A DNA stretch of 38,204 nt from Gracilibacillus halophilus YIM-C55.5 (GCF_000359605.1 NZ_APML01000067.1:1-38204), one strand, 5' to 3'; shown: positions 18,421 through 28,502, counted from the stretch's first letter. Numbers and translations: made by a program. The notes: a model not told the origin generated them from the letters alone.

Positions 18421-18456
18421 ACGAACATTTACCGGTTTCATTTATAGAACGTTCGT
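18421..18456 (-). promoter_or_regulatory. Paired PurR boxes upstream of purA
   Basis: On minus ACGAACGTT (18448-18456), 18 bp, then AATGTTCGT (18421-18429) form an inverted pair 9 bp upstream of the -35. This is the geometry of Bacillus PurR control regions, which have two facing CGAAC-core boxes. PurR there represses pur genes and is relieved by PRPP. Confidence 0.75.
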
Positions 18457-18518
18457 GAATTGCGAGAAATTTCCTAAGGTATCGTTGTAATGAAGACATA
18501 AAATCGTTGCTAGAAGCA

Positions 18519-18555
18519 AAAAAGTGCCTTCATTCACATGATGAAGACACTTTTT
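18519..18555 (-). terminator. Terminator of the yybS-gdpP-rplI-dnaB operon
   Basis: AAAAAGTGCCTTCAT (18519-18533) pairs with ATGAAGACACTTTTT (18541-18555) with one mismatch. T runs lie on both sides. It is 36 nt after the dnaB stop. Confidence 0.9.
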
Positions 18556-18590
18556 GTTCGTTTCAATTCATATTTTTACGTTCATTCCCG

Positions 18591-19952
18591 TTAGGCTGGT
18601 GGAATATCACTCTCTTGATAACGGTGGTCGAGATCGACGAATTTGTTGTATTCTTTCACAAATGCAAGTTCTACAGTGCCGACTGGGCCGTTACGTTGCT
18701 TGGCAATGATAATTTCAATATTGTTTTGCTGTTCTGATTCTTGATCATAGTAATCATCACGGTATAAGAACCCAACAATATCAGCGTCTTGCTCAATACT
18801 TCCAGATTCACGTAAGTCAGACATCATCGGTCGCTTATCTTGGCGTGCTTCCACACCACGCGATAACTGTGATAAAGCAATCAATGGAACGTCAAGTTCA
18901 CGAGCTAGTCCTTTTAATGAACGAGAGATCTCTGACACTTCTTGTTGACGGTTCTCTCTTGAATTACCATTTCCTTGGATCAACTGTAAATAATCAATTA
19001 AAATCATACCGAGCCCATGTTCTTGTTTTAAACGTCGACATTTTGATCGGATTTCACTCACTTTAATACCTGGTGTATCATCAATGAAGATCCCAGCGTT
19101 CGAGAGGCTCCCCATCGCTAAAGACAACCGGTTCCAATCTTCATCTTCTAGTGTACCAGTTCGTAACCGTTGGGCATCAATATTTCCTTCGGCACATAAC
19201 ATACGCTGTACGAGCTGTTCAGCGCCCATTTCTAAACTAAAAATCGCCACATTCTCATTCGTTTTTACAGAAATATTTTGTGCGATATTAAGGGCAAATG
19301 CAGTTTTTCCCATCGATGGACGGGCTGCCACTATAATCAAGTCATTTCGCTGAAAGCCTGATGTAATTCGATCTAAATCACGAAAACCGGATGGGACCCC
19401 GGTGACTTCCCCTGTATTTTTGTGTAATTGGTCGATATTATCATACACTTCAATGAGTACATCATTGATATTTTTAAAAGCGGAAGCGTTTTGTCGATTG
19501 GATACTTCCAAAATGCGTTTTTCCGCTTCATTCAACACTTCATCGACATCATCTTCCATAGCAAAACTGTTCGTCACAATGTCAGTGGCTGTACGAATTA
19601 ATCGCCTAAGCAATGCTTTCTCTTCAACGATCCGGCAATAATATACAATATTAGCAGCAGTAGGGACTGCGTTTGCAAGGTCACTCAAATAGGACACGCC
19701 ACCTACTTCCTCAAGCAGTTGCTGGTTCGATAAAGCTGTTGTCACCGTAACAAGGTCAATCGGCTCTGCATTATCCGCTAGCTCAAGAATATTACGAAAA
19801 ATTTGCTGATGGCTAGCACGATAAAAATCTTCTGGTATTAATATTTCTGAAGCGCTTGATAAAGCCTCAGGTTCCAAAAATATCGCACCAATTACCGCTT
19901 GTTCGGCTTCCAAATTATGTGGCGGTGTTCGATCTTGTAAAGCTTCACTCAT
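18591..19952 (-). CDS. dnaB: Replicative DNA helicase DnaB (DnaC in B. subtilis)
   Basis: 453 aa from the ATG at 19952 (MSEALQDRTPPHNLEAEQ), which has GAGGAGCAGAGGTG just before it. An upstream ATG at 19976 would add eight residues. The hexameric 5'-3' helicase of the replication fork has an N-terminal primase-interacting domain at about 10-150, a linker, and a RecA-like ATPase with Walker A ARPSMGKT, Walker B MILIDYLQLI and the SQLSRG and KQRNGPVG motifs. It is the last gene of the operon after rplI, a conserved arrangement in Firmicutes. No intein is present. Confidence 0.98.
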   Translation of the reverse strand: MSEALQDRTPPHNLEAEQAVIGAIFLEPEALSSASEILIPEDFYRASHQQIFRNILELADNAEPIDLVTVTTALSNQQLLEEVGGVSYLSDLANAVPTAANIVYYCRIVEEKALLRRLIRTATDIVTNSFAMEDDVDEVLNEAEKRILEVSNRQNASAFKNINDVLIEVYDNIDQLHKNTGEVTGVPSGFRDLDRITSGFQRNDLIIVAARPSMGKTAFALNIAQNISVKTNENVAIFSLEMGAEQLVQRMLCAEGNIDAQRLRTGTLEDEDWNRLSLAMGSLSNAGIFIDDTPGIKVSEIRSKCRRLKQEHGLGMILIDYLQLIQGNGNSRENRQQEVSEISRSLKGLARELDVPLIALSQLSRGVEARQDKRPMMSDLRESGSIEQDADIVGFLYRDDYYDQESEQQNNIEIIIAKQRNGPVGTVELAFVKEYNKFVDLDHRYQESDIPPA

Positions 19953-20035
19953 CACCTCTGCTCCTCTCTTCATCAAGAAAAACGTGCTTCAATCATACAT
20001 GCTTTTCTCTTAATAAAAGAATAGGAAGCACGAAT

Positions 20036-20482
20036 TTATGCTTCCTCAACATGCACCCGAATCGTACCTGTTACTTCTGGGTGAAGTTTCACTGGCACAT
20101 TCGTGTAACCAAGCGAACGAATAGGTTCATCTAATTCAATTTTACGTTTATCAATCTTAATCTGATGTGACTTTTTCAATTCTTCAGCAATTTGTTTATT
20201 CGTTATTGAACCAAATAGACGACCTTTATCACCAGATTTGGCCGTTAATTTCACTTCCAAATTCGCTAACGTTTCTTTTAATTGCTTCGCTTGATCAAGT
20301 TCTTCTTGTTCACGTTGTTTCTCTTTATTTTTCTTTGCTTCTAATGCTTTTAAATTCGCTTTGTTTGCTTCAACAGCTAAGTTATATTTTAACAAGTAAT
20401 TTCTAGCATACCCATCAGAAACGTCTTTAACTTCATCTTTTTTTCCTTTGCCTTTAACATCTTGTTTAAATATGACTTTCAT
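20036..20482 (-). CDS. rplI: 50S ribosomal protein L9
   Basis: 148 aa, the usual length. The N-terminal rRNA-binding domain ([30 protein letters not shown]) is joined by a long charged helix (about 40-80) to the C-terminal domain ([31 protein letters not shown]). The start overlaps the gdpP stop by 4 nt, so translation is coupled. The rplI-dnaB pair is standard in Firmicutes. Confidence 0.98.
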   Translation of the reverse strand: MKVIFKQDVKGKGKKDEVKDVSDGYARNYLLKYNLAVEANKANLKALEAKKNKEKQREQEELDQAKQLKETLANLEVKLTAKSGDKGRLFGSITNKQIAEELKKSHQIKIDKRKIELDEPIRSLGYTNVPVKLHPEVTGTIRVHVEEA

Positions 20483-22455
20483 TCTTCATTTCCTCCTTCA
20501 TAGTACTCATCAATGATCTCTTTCAACCATTCATAGGCATCGATTACAGCTAAATCGTCCAACTGTGTCGCAGCATTTGTTAAATGACCACCGCCGTTCA
20601 TTTTCTCCATAATGACTTGCACGTTGACACTACCTAGCGAACGGGCACTAATGCCGATTCGACCGTCCTCTCTTTCTGAAATAACAAAAGATGCTTCTAC
20701 ACCTGTCATCGTTAACAACGTATCTGCCGCTTGTGCAATGACAACAGGACCATACGTTTCTCTTGAATTGCCGACCGATATGGCAATATGGTCGCGATAA
20801 ATATTCGTATTTTCGATCAAACGACTACGTTTTACGTAAATATCTAAGTCTTCTTTGAGAAATTTTTGCACTAAGACCGTATCAGCACCTTTTGATCGCA
20901 GGTACGATGCCGCATCAAATGTACGTGACCCTGTACGCAAGGTGAAACTTTTCGTATCAACAATAATCCCTGATAGAAGAGCAGTCGATTCTAACATATT
21001 TAAGCGTAAAGAATCGGGCTGATACTCTAACAACTCCGTGACTAATTCGGCTGTAGAAGAAGCATATGGTTCCATATATACAAGTGTCGGATTGTCAATA
21101 AAGTCTTCTCCTCTTCGGTGATGATCTATAATAACAACATGTTCCGTCTTATGAACCAATTTTTCCTCTTGAAAGAGTGAAGGTTTATGCGTATCAACGA
21201 CGACAAGTAACGTATTCTTGGTCACAATATCAAGTGCTGAATCAGGATCAACAAAATGTGACCACAAATCTTCATTCTGTTTAATTTCTTCTACCAGTCG
21301 CTGAACACCAGTGTTAATATCATTTTCATCAATGACAACATGCCCATGGACACCGTTAGCTTCAGCAACCTTCATGACACCAATGGCTGCACCAATTGAA
21401 TCCATATCCGGCGACTTATGCCCCATGATTAGCACTTGGTCGCTTTCTTTGACTAATTCTTTTAACGCGTGTGAAATGACCCGAGCCCTTACGCGGGTTC
21501 GTTTTTCCATCGGATTCGTTTTTCCACCATAGAAACGAACCTTACCCGTCTCATCATTTTTAATAACAACTTGGTCACCGCCGCGTCCTAATGCCAAATC
21601 AAGACTGGATTGTGTGAGCTCACCTAATTCAGGCAATGTCTCACTTCCGAGGCCAATACCAATGCTTAAGGTGAGCGGTACATTTTTATCAGTGATTAAT
21701 TCTCTGACTTCATCTAATATTTCAAACTTTGATTTTTCCAATTTCTCTAAAATATCTTGGTTTAATACAGCCAAAAATCGTTCTTGTGACGTTCGTTTGA
21801 GGAAAAAACCTAACTTATTGGACCAATCATTTAAGATAGATGTCACTTGTGAATTCAATTGACTCTTCGCTGGGTCATCCATATTTTGTGTAATTTCTTC
21901 ATAATTGTCTAAGAAAATAACCCCTAGCACTGTTTTCTCATGTTGGTATAATTGGTAAAGTTTGGTTTGGTCTGTTCGATCAAAAAGGTATAATAATCGC
22001 TCTTCTTTTTTATGGTAGACGTGAAAATCGTATGAATCAATCGTTAGCCAAAAAGAATCCTGCTCTTCTTGTAATGCATCGCTAATTCGATCAGACAATA
22101 CGTTTAAATTTTCACCTACGATTGTCTCTTCATCGGTAAATTTACTCATATATGGATTGGCCCATTCAATTTGTTCATCATCACCATATAAGATAATTCC
22201 AATAGGCATCTCTAATAGCGCTTCTTCGCCTACTTTTTTCACGCGATAGGACAGTGTGGAAATATATGATTCCGTCCGTTTAGCGAATTGTTTCTCTTTT
22301 CGAAAACTATAAAATAAAGAGACGCCGTATAATACACTCATTATCAGCCCGATCATCCACTGATAGTAAAACAAAACGACTAATAATAGGAATGATAAGG
22401 CATAAATGCCGATGATATGTGTAGCCATCATCGGTTTTTTCATAAGTTTTGACAT
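20479..22455 (-). CDS. gdpP: Cyclic-di-AMP phosphodiesterase GdpP (YybT)
   Basis: 658 aa from the ATG at 22455, with AGGAG 8 nt upstream. An in-frame ATG at 22479 is less well placed. Order: two membrane helices at about 12-50, a PAS domain at about 70-150 (haem-binding in relatives), a degenerate GGDEF domain at about 170-310 ([16 protein letters not shown]) and a DHH/DHHA1 phosphodiesterase. Metal motifs are [19 protein letters not shown] and [10 protein letters not shown]. It degrades c-di-AMP to pApA, affecting cell wall, potassium and osmotic balance. It lies between yybS and rplI. Confidence 0.96.
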   Translation of the reverse strand: MSKLMKKPMMATHIIGIYALSFLLLVVLFYYQWMIGLIMSVLYGVSLFYSFRKEKQFAKRTESYISTLSYRVKKVGEEALLEMPIGIILYGDDEQIEWANPYMSKFTDEETIVGENLNVLSDRISDALQEEQDSFWLTIDSYDFHVYHKKEERLLYLFDRTDQTKLYQLYQHEKTVLGVIFLDNYEEITQNMDDPAKSQLNSQVTSILNDWSNKLGFFLKRTSQERFLAVLNQDILEKLEKSKFEILDEVRELITDKNVPLTLSIGIGLGSETLPELGELTQSSLDLALGRGGDQVVIKNDETGKVRFYGGKTNPMEKRTRVRARVISHALKELVKESDQVLIMGHKSPDMDSIGAAIGVMKVAEANGVHGHVVIDENDINTGVQRLVEEIKQNEDLWSHFVDPDSALDIVTKNTLLVVVDTHKPSLFQEEKLVHKTEHVVIIDHHRRGEDFIDNPTLVYMEPYASSTAELVTELLEYQPDSLRLNMLESTALLSGIIVDTKSFTLRTGSRTFDAASYLRSKGADTVLVQKFLKEDLDIYVKRSRLIENTNIYRDHIAISVGNSRETYGPVVIAQAADTLLTMTGVEASFVISEREDGRIGISARSLGSVNVQVIMEKMNGGGHLTNAATQLDDLAVIDAYEWLKEIIDEYYEGGNEE

Positions 22456-22485
22456 ATTGTCAGCTCCTAACTCATTCAAGCCTCT

Positions 22486-23430
22486 CTATTTATCAACGAT
22501 TTTTTTCAATCCAAATCCTAAATCAATTATACCTAAGATTCGCACCAAATAAAGACCTAGAAATGGAAAAAATACAACGATTAAAATACTAACAATCGGT
22601 AAAGCCTTAGACTGTTGTTTGACATAAGTGTAGTGAAAGATAAACGAAAAACCTTGTAATATTAATAATATCCCAGCCAAGTTCGATACATTCATCACCA
22701 TATCCGCCATCATCGTTTGTGATTCATCTAGACCAGATAACAATGTAATCATTAACGTTAAAAAATAGATCCACAAAATCACTTTCGGTAGATGAAACGT
22801 ACGAAATGGTGGAAACATATATCGTTTTTCCTGCACCCTACTATTTAATAGTTTATAACTAAACCATTGTGCCATTCCAGCAAAAAACAATGAAACGGAC
22901 ACAAAAATAACAGGCATTAACGATAACACGGATAACAATTGATCGCGCATGGCACTGATATCTTCATCTGAAAATTGATTCATGCCAAAAGCTTGCATAA
23001 ACTCTCTTGCCATTTGCATCGATTCTTCAACAGTTTGCGTGTACATATCACTAATGGAAATATCCATAAATGTTTCCAAATAGACATATATCAATACAAA
23101 CCCTATTACATAGCCTAACGTTCCTTTCGCCCAGACTTCATAAGGGTGCTGATCATGCTTGAGCGCCCATCCTATCATGCATCCACTGATAATTGCAAGA
23201 AGGCTCACTGGAATCGATAGAAGCGGAAACATCAACAAAGAAATGATGAGAATACTCGCTAAACCTATAAAAATCCATTTCCATTCGTATGCCTTTACCC
23301 AAAGGATTATAGGGATTGGTAAAAATATTACGGTAATAAATGGAATTGGCAATAATACAGTGAGTAAGAGTAAAAGTATATAGGTAACTAAAAATATAAA
23401 GAATTCTTTTCCTTTCGGTTGCTTCTCCAT
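22486..23430 (-). CDS. yybS: YybS, DUF2232 polytopic membrane protein
   Basis: 314 aa from the second of two adjacent ATGs, which lies 7 nt after AGGAGG; the first ATG (23433) is only 4 nt away. There are about eight hydrophobic segments, starting FFIFLVTYILLLLLTVLLPI, and a conserved DUF2232 layout with FFPFLGLYLVRILGIIDLG near the end. Its function is unknown. It is always found upstream of gdpP in Bacilli, which suggests a role linked to c-di-AMP or envelope homeostasis. It is the first gene of the operon; a terminator-like hairpin lies in the leader. Confidence 0.9.
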   Translation of the reverse strand: MEKQPKGKEFFIFLVTYILLLLLTVLLPIPFITVIFLPIPIILWVKAYEWKWIFIGLASILIISLLMFPLLSIPVSLLAIISGCMIGWALKHDQHPYEVWAKGTLGYVIGFVLIYVYLETFMDISISDMYTQTVEESMQMAREFMQAFGMNQFSDEDISAMRDQLLSVLSLMPVIFVSVSLFFAGMAQWFSYKLLNSRVQEKRYMFPPFRTFHLPKVILWIYFLTLMITLLSGLDESQTMMADMVMNVSNLAGILLILQGFSFIFHYTYVKQQSKALPIVSILIVVFFPFLGLYLVRILGIIDLGFGLKKIVDK

Positions 23431-23456
23431 CATCGTCCCTCCTATAGACTCCGCCT

Positions 23457-23484
23457 AAAAAGCACAGCGATTCCCATGCTGTGC
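23457..23484 (-). terminator. Terminator-like hairpin in the yybS leader
   Basis: GCACAGC (23462-23468) pairs with GCTGTGC (23478-23484). On minus five T's follow, 20-25 nt before the yybS ribosome binding site. No minus-strand gene lies upstream that would need terminating (the next gene is on plus), so it is either a leader attenuator or a guard against antisense readthrough. Confidence 0.55.
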
Positions 23485-23636
23485 CTCGTATGATCTCTAT
23501 TTTATCATGTACGATAGATCCTTTTACAATTATAAACGATTTTAGATTCGATTGATACTTTTAAAAAATTTTATTAGGCGAACGGCTTATTTTTTTATAT
23601 AATAAACATAAGTAAATCTCGACTGGGGGAATAAAC

Positions 23637-24413
23637 ATGATCCGAACAATTCTTTTTGATTTAGATGATACGCTTTTATGGGATAAGAAAAGTGTCAAGC
23701 AAGCCTTTGAACAAACATGCCAGTTAGCTGAAGAAAAGTATGGCATTGATAAAGAAGCGTTAGAAGAGAAGGTAAGAGAACAAGCAAAAGAACTTTATCA
23801 AGAGTATGAAACTTATGAGTTCACCCAATTGATCGGAATCAATCCGTTTGAAGGGTTGTGGGGCAACTTCTTAGATGACCATACATATTTTAAGAAAATG
23901 GCCGAAATCGTGCCAGATTATCGCAAAAAAGCGTGGACCAATGGTTTGGCACAAATGGGGATAAACGATGCTTCATTTGGCGAATATTTAGCCGAGCAAT
24001 TTCCTATGTACCGAAAGCAGAGTCCTTTTGTCTATGAAGAGACCTTCTCCGTGTTAAAAAAGTTACAAGGGGATTATCAATTAGTTATGTTAACGAACGG
24101 CTCGCCGGATTTACAACAAACGAAATTGTCGATTACACCTGAGTTAAAAGCCTACTTTGACCATATCATTATTTCTGGTGCATTCGGTAAAGGAAAACCT
24201 GACCCAGACTTGTTTGAACATGCGCTTGATGTCGCTGAGGCTGATCGGGAACAATCCATAATGGTCGGCGACAACTTAAAAACGGACATTCTTGGTGCGA
24301 ATCGTGCCGGTATTACAAGTGTTTGGATCAACCGTGAGAATAAACAAGCTCTAAAAGATATCACGCCTGATTATGAAATAACGAACTTACACGAATTATC
24401 TTCGCTACTCTAA
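23637..24413 (+). CDS. HAD-superfamily phosphatase (YsaA-like, possible phosphoserine phosphatase)
   Basis: 258 aa. All four HAD motifs are visible: motif I ILFDLDDTLLWD (nucleophile D8, acid D10), motif II MLTNGSPD, motif III lysine in GKGKPDPDLF and motif IV MVGDNLKTDILGA. The cap is of the small helical C1 type. The start follows CTGGGGGAATAAAC. It resembles the B. subtilis YsaA group of small-molecule phosphatases. It converges on serA, whose pathway needs a phosphoserine phosphatase, so serine synthesis is an attractive but unproven role. A shared bidirectional terminator lies between them. Confidence 0.85.
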   Translation: MIRTILFDLDDTLLWDKKSVKQAFEQTCQLAEEKYGIDKEALEEKVREQAKELYQEYETYEFTQLIGINPFEGLWGNFLDDHTYFKKMAEIVPDYRKKAWTNGLAQMGINDASFGEYLAEQFPMYRKQSPFVYEETFSVLKKLQGDYQLVMLTNGSPDLQQTKLSITPELKAYFDHIIISGAFGKGKPDPDLFEHALDVAEADREQSIMVGDNLKTDILGANRAGITSVWINRENKQALKDITPDYEITNLHELSSLL

Positions 24414-24454
24414 CAACTCTGATATACACCTTTTGGTTGGTTCGATTGTTTTTC

Positions 24455-24512
24455 CTGCAAACAAGTTTATTTAAGTTAGCGTTTTGCAGGATAAATAAAT
24501 ATTTGATGCAAC
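24455..24512. repeat. Solitary 51-bp family-2 dyad repeat
   Basis: One unit starts at 24455 (CTGCAAACAAG), and the first bases of the next (ATGCAAC) come exactly 51 bp later at 24506. The arms CCTGCAAA and TTTGCAGG pair perfectly. The tail GGATAAATAAATATTTG matches the first unit of the array at 30777 (GGATAAATGAATATGTA). It lies in the convergent gap between the HAD gene and serA. Confidence 0.7.
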
Positions 24513-24524
24513 AAAAAACGTAAG

Positions 24525-24563
24525 AAAGGCGCACCGGCATATATTTGCATCCGATGCGCCTTT
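24525..24563. terminator. Bidirectional terminator between the HAD gene and serA
   Basis: AAAGGCGCACCGG (24525-24537) pairs with CCGATGCGCCTTT (24551-24563) with one mismatch. The plus tail is TCTTTCT and the minus tail TTTCTTA, so it serves both convergent genes. Confidence 0.85.
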
Positions 24564-24574
24564 TCTTTCTATAT

Positions 24575-26161
24575 TTATAGTTCAATCGCCGTGACAGTAT
24601 TGATTTCTTCTACCTGCTCTAATTGTTCTAACTGTTCATCCGTTAAATATTTATCTACTGTCAACATCATAATCGCATCGCCGCCTACGTTGGAACGTCC
24701 CACTTGCATTGCAGCAATGTTAATATCATTTTCAGCAAATGCACTACCGACTTTACCGATAACCCCTGGACGGTCGTTATGACTAACAAAGACCAAATAG
24801 CCTTCTGGAATCACATCGACGCTATAACTGTCTACTTTAACAATACGTGGTCCCAGTCCGTTTAATAGGGTACCTGATACTGTTCTTGTACCTTCCTTGG
24901 TTTTTACTTCAACCGTTAATAAATTAGTGAATCCTTTCGTTGAAGACGATTTGTTCTCATTTACCTGAACCCCTCGCTTTTCAGCTAAATACGAGGCATT
25001 GACATCATTGACATGATCGCCTAAGTGACGCTTTAACAATCCTTTAATAGTGTTACGAGTTAATGGAGCTACTTCTAAATCAATTAAATCTCCTGAATAG
25101 TAAATGTTGATTTCCTCGATCACACCTTTTGTGACGTGCGTTAAGAATGTACCTAATTTTTCTGATAAATGGAAATATGGTTCGATCTTGCTCATAACTT
25201 CTTTAGGTACAGACGGTAAATTCACTGGATTTCTGGCAACATCTTCTGTGAGATAACGGACAACATCATGACTTACATCGATCGCCACATTTTCTTGTGC
25301 TTCCACAGTACTCGCACCTAAGTGAGGTGTCGCAATCACTTGTGGTAACTCTAATAAGCGATGATCTGTTGCTGGCTCCTCTTCAAAAACGTCCAATGCA
25401 GCGCCAGCGACTTTTCCTGACTCAATCGCATCGAAAAGTGCATCCTCATCAATAATGCCACCACGTGCACAATTGATAATTCGAACGCCGTCTTTCATTT
25501 TTGCAAATGCATGCTTATCGATCATATGCTTCGTTTCTTTAATGAGTGGCGTGTGCACTGTAATAAAGTCAGCAGCTTTGATCACATCTTCTACCGATCC
25601 AAAATCAACGCCTAGCTTGTCTGCGCGTTCTTTGGTAAGGAATGGGTCATAAGCAATCACTTGCATACGTTGACCCTTGGCTCTTGTAGCTACTTCTTCA
25701 CCAATACGACCCATACCGATAACACCTAACGTCTTCCCTTTCAATTCAACGCCGACATGTGATTTCCGGTCCCATTTTCCGTTCTGCAATGCGGCATAAG
25801 CCTGTGGAATCTTTCGAGATAAAGACATTAACATCGCTACGGTATGTTCTGCCGCTGAGTTCGTATTTCCGTCAGGCGCATTCACAACAATAATGCCATA
25901 TTCAGTTGCAGCGCTTAAATCAATATTGTCAACGCCGACACCTGCACGACCAATAATTTTTAATTGTTTGGCATTACTAATGATGTCTCGCGTCACTTTG
26001 GTTTGACTGCGTACTAACAACGCATCATATTGATCAATTTTTTCAGCTAGTTCGTCAGCTGAAAGCTTCGTATCGACATCTACTTCAATATTGTCTGCTT
26101 CGCGTAAAGGCTGAATACCGTCCTCACTTAATGGATCACTAATTAACACTTTAAAAGTCAT
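24575..26161 (-). CDS. serA: D-3-phosphoglycerate dehydrogenase
   Basis: 528 aa, the long type I form. It oxidises 3-phosphoglycerate to 3-phosphohydroxypyruvate with NAD, the first step of serine synthesis. Order: substrate/NAD domains at about 1-315 ([13 protein letters not shown] Rossmann loop, [13 protein letters not shown] with catalytic R, and [13 protein letters not shown] with catalytic H), an ASB intervening domain at about 320-450, and a C-terminal ACT domain ([20 protein letters not shown]) for feedback control by serine. The start follows GGAGGGACAGTC. The leader of about 165 nt shows no T-box. Confidence 0.97.
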   Translation of the reverse strand: MTFKVLISDPLSEDGIQPLREADNIEVDVDTKLSADELAEKIDQYDALLVRSQTKVTRDIISNAKQLKIIGRAGVGVDNIDLSAATEYGIIVVNAPDGNTNSAAEHTVAMLMSLSRKIPQAYAALQNGKWDRKSHVGVELKGKTLGVIGMGRIGEEVATRAKGQRMQVIAYDPFLTKERADKLGVDFGSVEDVIKAADFITVHTPLIKETKHMIDKHAFAKMKDGVRIINCARGGIIDEDALFDAIESGKVAGAALDVFEEEPATDHRLLELPQVIATPHLGASTVEAQENVAIDVSHDVVRYLTEDVARNPVNLPSVPKEVMSKIEPYFHLSEKLGTFLTHVTKGVIEEINIYYSGDLIDLEVAPLTRNTIKGLLKRHLGDHVNDVNASYLAEKRGVQVNENKSSSTKGFTNLLTVEVKTKEGTRTVSGTLLNGLGPRIVKVDSYSVDVIPEGYLVFVSHNDRPGVIGKVGSAFAENDINIAAMQVGRSNVGGDAIMMLTVDKYLTDEQLEQLEQVEEINTVTAIEL

Positions 26162-26507
26162 GACTGTCCCTCCATCGTTTTCTTTTTCTATCGCATAGAT
26201 GATTGTGAATTATTTCACTTATGATATTCATAGAATTATGTCTCTAATACCTTCAATTATATCATTTTCTTGTACTCGCTAGTAGTTTATTGTGAGTAAA
26301 TTCAAAATTTTTTTGTATTTGAATTTCCCTTAATCATAGCAGATCATTACATGATGTCAAGGATGTTTTAAAGAGTTGACTAGAAAACGATCGTGTTTGA
26401 TCCATTTTAATGGCCTGTTACTTTATATTTCACTAAAAGAATCACTAAAAACCGAACATTCTAATAAGATAGCTACCTTAAAAGAAAAAAGCGAGCGTAA
26501 ATATTTA
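26162..26507. other. Leader and promoter region of serA
   Basis: It contains the serA promoter at 26333-26360, a second possible -10 (TATAAT) closer to the gene, and the 3' half of the tenA terminator. No riboswitch or T-box core sequence was seen, and no gene. Confidence 0.5.
26333..26360 (-). promoter_or_regulatory. Sigma-A promoter of serA
   Basis: TTGACA (26355-26360), 16 bp, then TATGAT (26333-26338) on minus. Both hexamers are near consensus. The transcript would have a leader of about 165 nt. Confidence 0.75.
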
Positions 26508-26519
26508 CTACCGCTTTTT
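26485..26519 (-). terminator. Terminator of ylmB-tenA
   Basis: An A-rich AAAAAAGCG (26485-26493) pairs with CGCTTTTT (26512-26519), with an inner GTAAA/TTTAC extension. T's follow on minus. The tenA stop lies inside it. Confidence 0.8.
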
Positions 26520-27203
26520 CCCATCAAATGACTGATCCATGGGCCACATTTGCTGATAGTAAGCCATGTCCCAAAACATGAATTCATAACGGGTTGTATT
26601 TAAGAAAATTTCTTCTAACTTGTATAGTTCTGGTTCGGATTTTCCTTCTGCTGCTTGGTCGAGTAAATCGATACACCAAGTAGCCAACTGGCCAAATTCC
26701 TCAGAGCTATACATTTGAATCCACTCTCCATATAAATCGTGTTTCGCTGCTCCAGGAATTTCATTCAGTTCCTTTCCAATTTCCCAGTAACTCCACATAC
26801 ACGGAAGTAAAGCAGCCACCAATTCAGCGATCGTCCCATTTTGTGCTTCGTAAAGCATGTAACGTGTATATGCAAGTGTAATTGGGGATGGCTGTGCATT
26901 TTCAAGCTCATCGTGTGTGATATCAAATTTCTTTGCATATTGACGATGAAGCGCCATTTCCTCATTCATCGTTGAATGTAACAGAGAAGCGAATGTCTCC
27001 ATTTGTTGTACATTCTCGGCTTTTACCGCACCGAGTGCAAATAATTTTGAGTATTCGATTAAATACAAATAGTCTTGCACCATAAAGAAACGAAAAGCTT
27101 CTTTGTCTAAAGTTCCTTCCCCCATCTCTTTCACAAATGGATGGGCATGATTTTGCCGCCAAATGGGTTGCAATTTTTGGTGTAAACGTTCTGAAAATTT
27201 CAT
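26508..27203 (-). CDS. tenA: Aminopyrimidine aminohydrolase TenA (thiaminase II)
   Basis: 231 aa, the usual length. TenA hydrolyses 4-amino-5-aminomethyl-2-methylpyrimidine, a breakdown product of thiamin, to the HMP that feeds thiamin synthesis. The nucleophile C135 (ALLPCMWSYWEIG) and D44 (MVQDYLYLIEYSK) fall at the positions known from B. subtilis TenA, and the C-terminal YEFMFWDMAY is typical. It starts 18 nt after ylmB with AAAGGAG, so the two form an operon under the TPP riboswitch. The terminator overlaps its stop codon. Confidence 0.96.
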   Translation of the reverse strand: MKFSERLHQKLQPIWRQNHAHPFVKEMGEGTLDKEAFRFFMVQDYLYLIEYSKLFALGAVKAENVQQMETFASLLHSTMNEEMALHRQYAKKFDITHDELENAQPSPITLAYTRYMLYEAQNGTIAELVAALLPCMWSYWEIGKELNEIPGAAKHDLYGEWIQMYSSEEFGQLATWCIDLLDQAAEGKSEPELYKLEEIFLNTTRYEFMFWDMAYYQQMWPMDQSFDGKKR

Positions 27204-27221
27204 AGAATCATTTCTCCTTTT

Positions 27222-28502
27222 TTACTGTTTTTTTTCATGTGTCCATTGGTACATAAACGTGACAAGTACTTTCGTGTAATCAATTAATTGCTTGATGTTC
27301 ACTTTTTCATTGACTGAATGGGCGTCATGAATATGACCAGGACCATATATCGAAGCAGGAATACCAGCTTCTGAAAACCAGCCTCCATCCGTGACAGATG
27401 GTGATACATCTAATACCGCTTGTTCTTTTAATACTTGTTGATGTGCATGACGCAATGTGTGAACAGCTGAATGATTAGGGTCTACTTTCAACGCTGGAAA
27501 GATCTCTCCCCTATCTTCAATCATGGAGGAACCACCCCACTTAAATTGTGGCGGATGTTCTTTTAACCATGGATCCGCCTCAGCTACTGCTTGCAAATGT
27601 GTTTCAATTTCTTGTATGACAGATTCATATGTTTCGTTCGGATAATAATGAACGGTAATCCAAAGACGACATTCATCAGCAATAAATGCTGCATGTCTTC
27701 CTCCTTCAATAACAGCAGGGTTGATGGTGTTTGTTCCAGGAGGGTATCCAGGATAGTTTTTCATAACAGACCAATGCCGCTCCAACTCTTGCAAACCTTG
27801 TATGATTTTTGTCATTTTCTCTATTGCACTAGCACCAAATAATTGACCACCAGCGTGAATCATTTCTCGACGCGTTGCATCATGGAAGGTTTGTGGACTG
27901 TTGACCGTTATCCAGCCTGTTATGACACCTCCTTGTCCTTGTATATGAAGATTACTTGTATCGACAACGAGGGCAAAATCAGCTGTATATCCACGCTTAC
28001 AACATTGCAATGTCCCCGCTTCACCTACTTCCTCGCCTATAACCGACTGAAAAATGACATCCCCAGGTAAGCGTAGTCCAGATTCATGAATTAAGCCAAG
28101 GGCAAATAAAGCTCCCGCTAGTCCACCTTTCATGTCTGCTGCTCCTCGACCAATCACGTTACCATTGCGTCTCAAAGGGGTGAATGGATCTCCAGTCACC
28201 CATTCCTCATGATCATTTACTTCAGCCACATCCATATGTCCATTAATAATTAAGCTTTGATAGTTTTGAGAATCACTTCCTTTTAACGTACCTACAACAT
28301 TCGGATCATTCGGATAAACATCCCATTGATCTACTTCACATCCACAATCTTGTAACATTGAAGCGATATACTGTTGTGCAGGTGCTGTATTTCTTGCTGG
28401 TGGAGCTGGCGTCGGATGGCGAATCAATGTTTCTAATAAGTTAACAAGTTCATCTTGTCTGTTCTCTATTTTCTCCAGTAGACGTTCTAAATCTTTCGTC
28501 AT
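27222..28502 (-). CDS. ylmB: Formylaminopyrimidine deformylase YlmB-like M20 amidohydrolase
   Basis: 426 aa from the ATG at 28502, which has AAAGAGGTG 5 nt upstream. A frame from 28544 would add 14 residues and has no site. The M20 dimetal motifs are visible: H89 and D91 in NGHMDV, RGAADMKGG, and the IGEEVGEAGT base and ligands. M20 enzymes include ArgE and DapE, but the TPP riboswitch and neighbouring tenA identify it as the thiamin-salvage YlmB, which removes formyl from N-formyl-4-amino-5-aminomethyl-2-methylpyrimidine before TenA acts. The substrate is inferred from context. Confidence 0.85.
   Translation of the reverse strand: MTKDLERLLEKIENRQDELVNLLETLIRHPTPAPPARNTAPAQQYIASMLQDCGCEVDQWDVYPNDPNVVGTLKGSDSQNYQSLIINGHMDVAEVNDHEEWVTGDPFTPLRRNGNVIGRGAADMKGGLAGALFALGLIHESGLRLPGDVIFQSVIGEEVGEAGTLQCCKRGYTADFALVVDTSNLHIQGQGGVITGWITVNSPQTFHDATRREMIHAGGQLFGASAIEKMTKIIQGLQELERHWSVMKNYPGYPPGTNTINPAVIEGGRHAAFIADECRLWITVHYYPNETYESVIQEIETHLQAVAEADPWLKEHPPQFKWGGSSMIEDRGEIFPALKVDPNHSAVHTLRHAHQQVLKEQAVLDVSPSVTDGGWFSEAGIPASIYGPGHIHDAHSVNEKVNIKQLIDYTKVLVTFMYQWTHEKKQ

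Noticed and set aside
26162-26332. T-box or riboswitch in the serA leader
   Set aside because: No T-box core (AGGGTGGNACCGCG) or known aptamer element was found in the roughly 165-nt leader.
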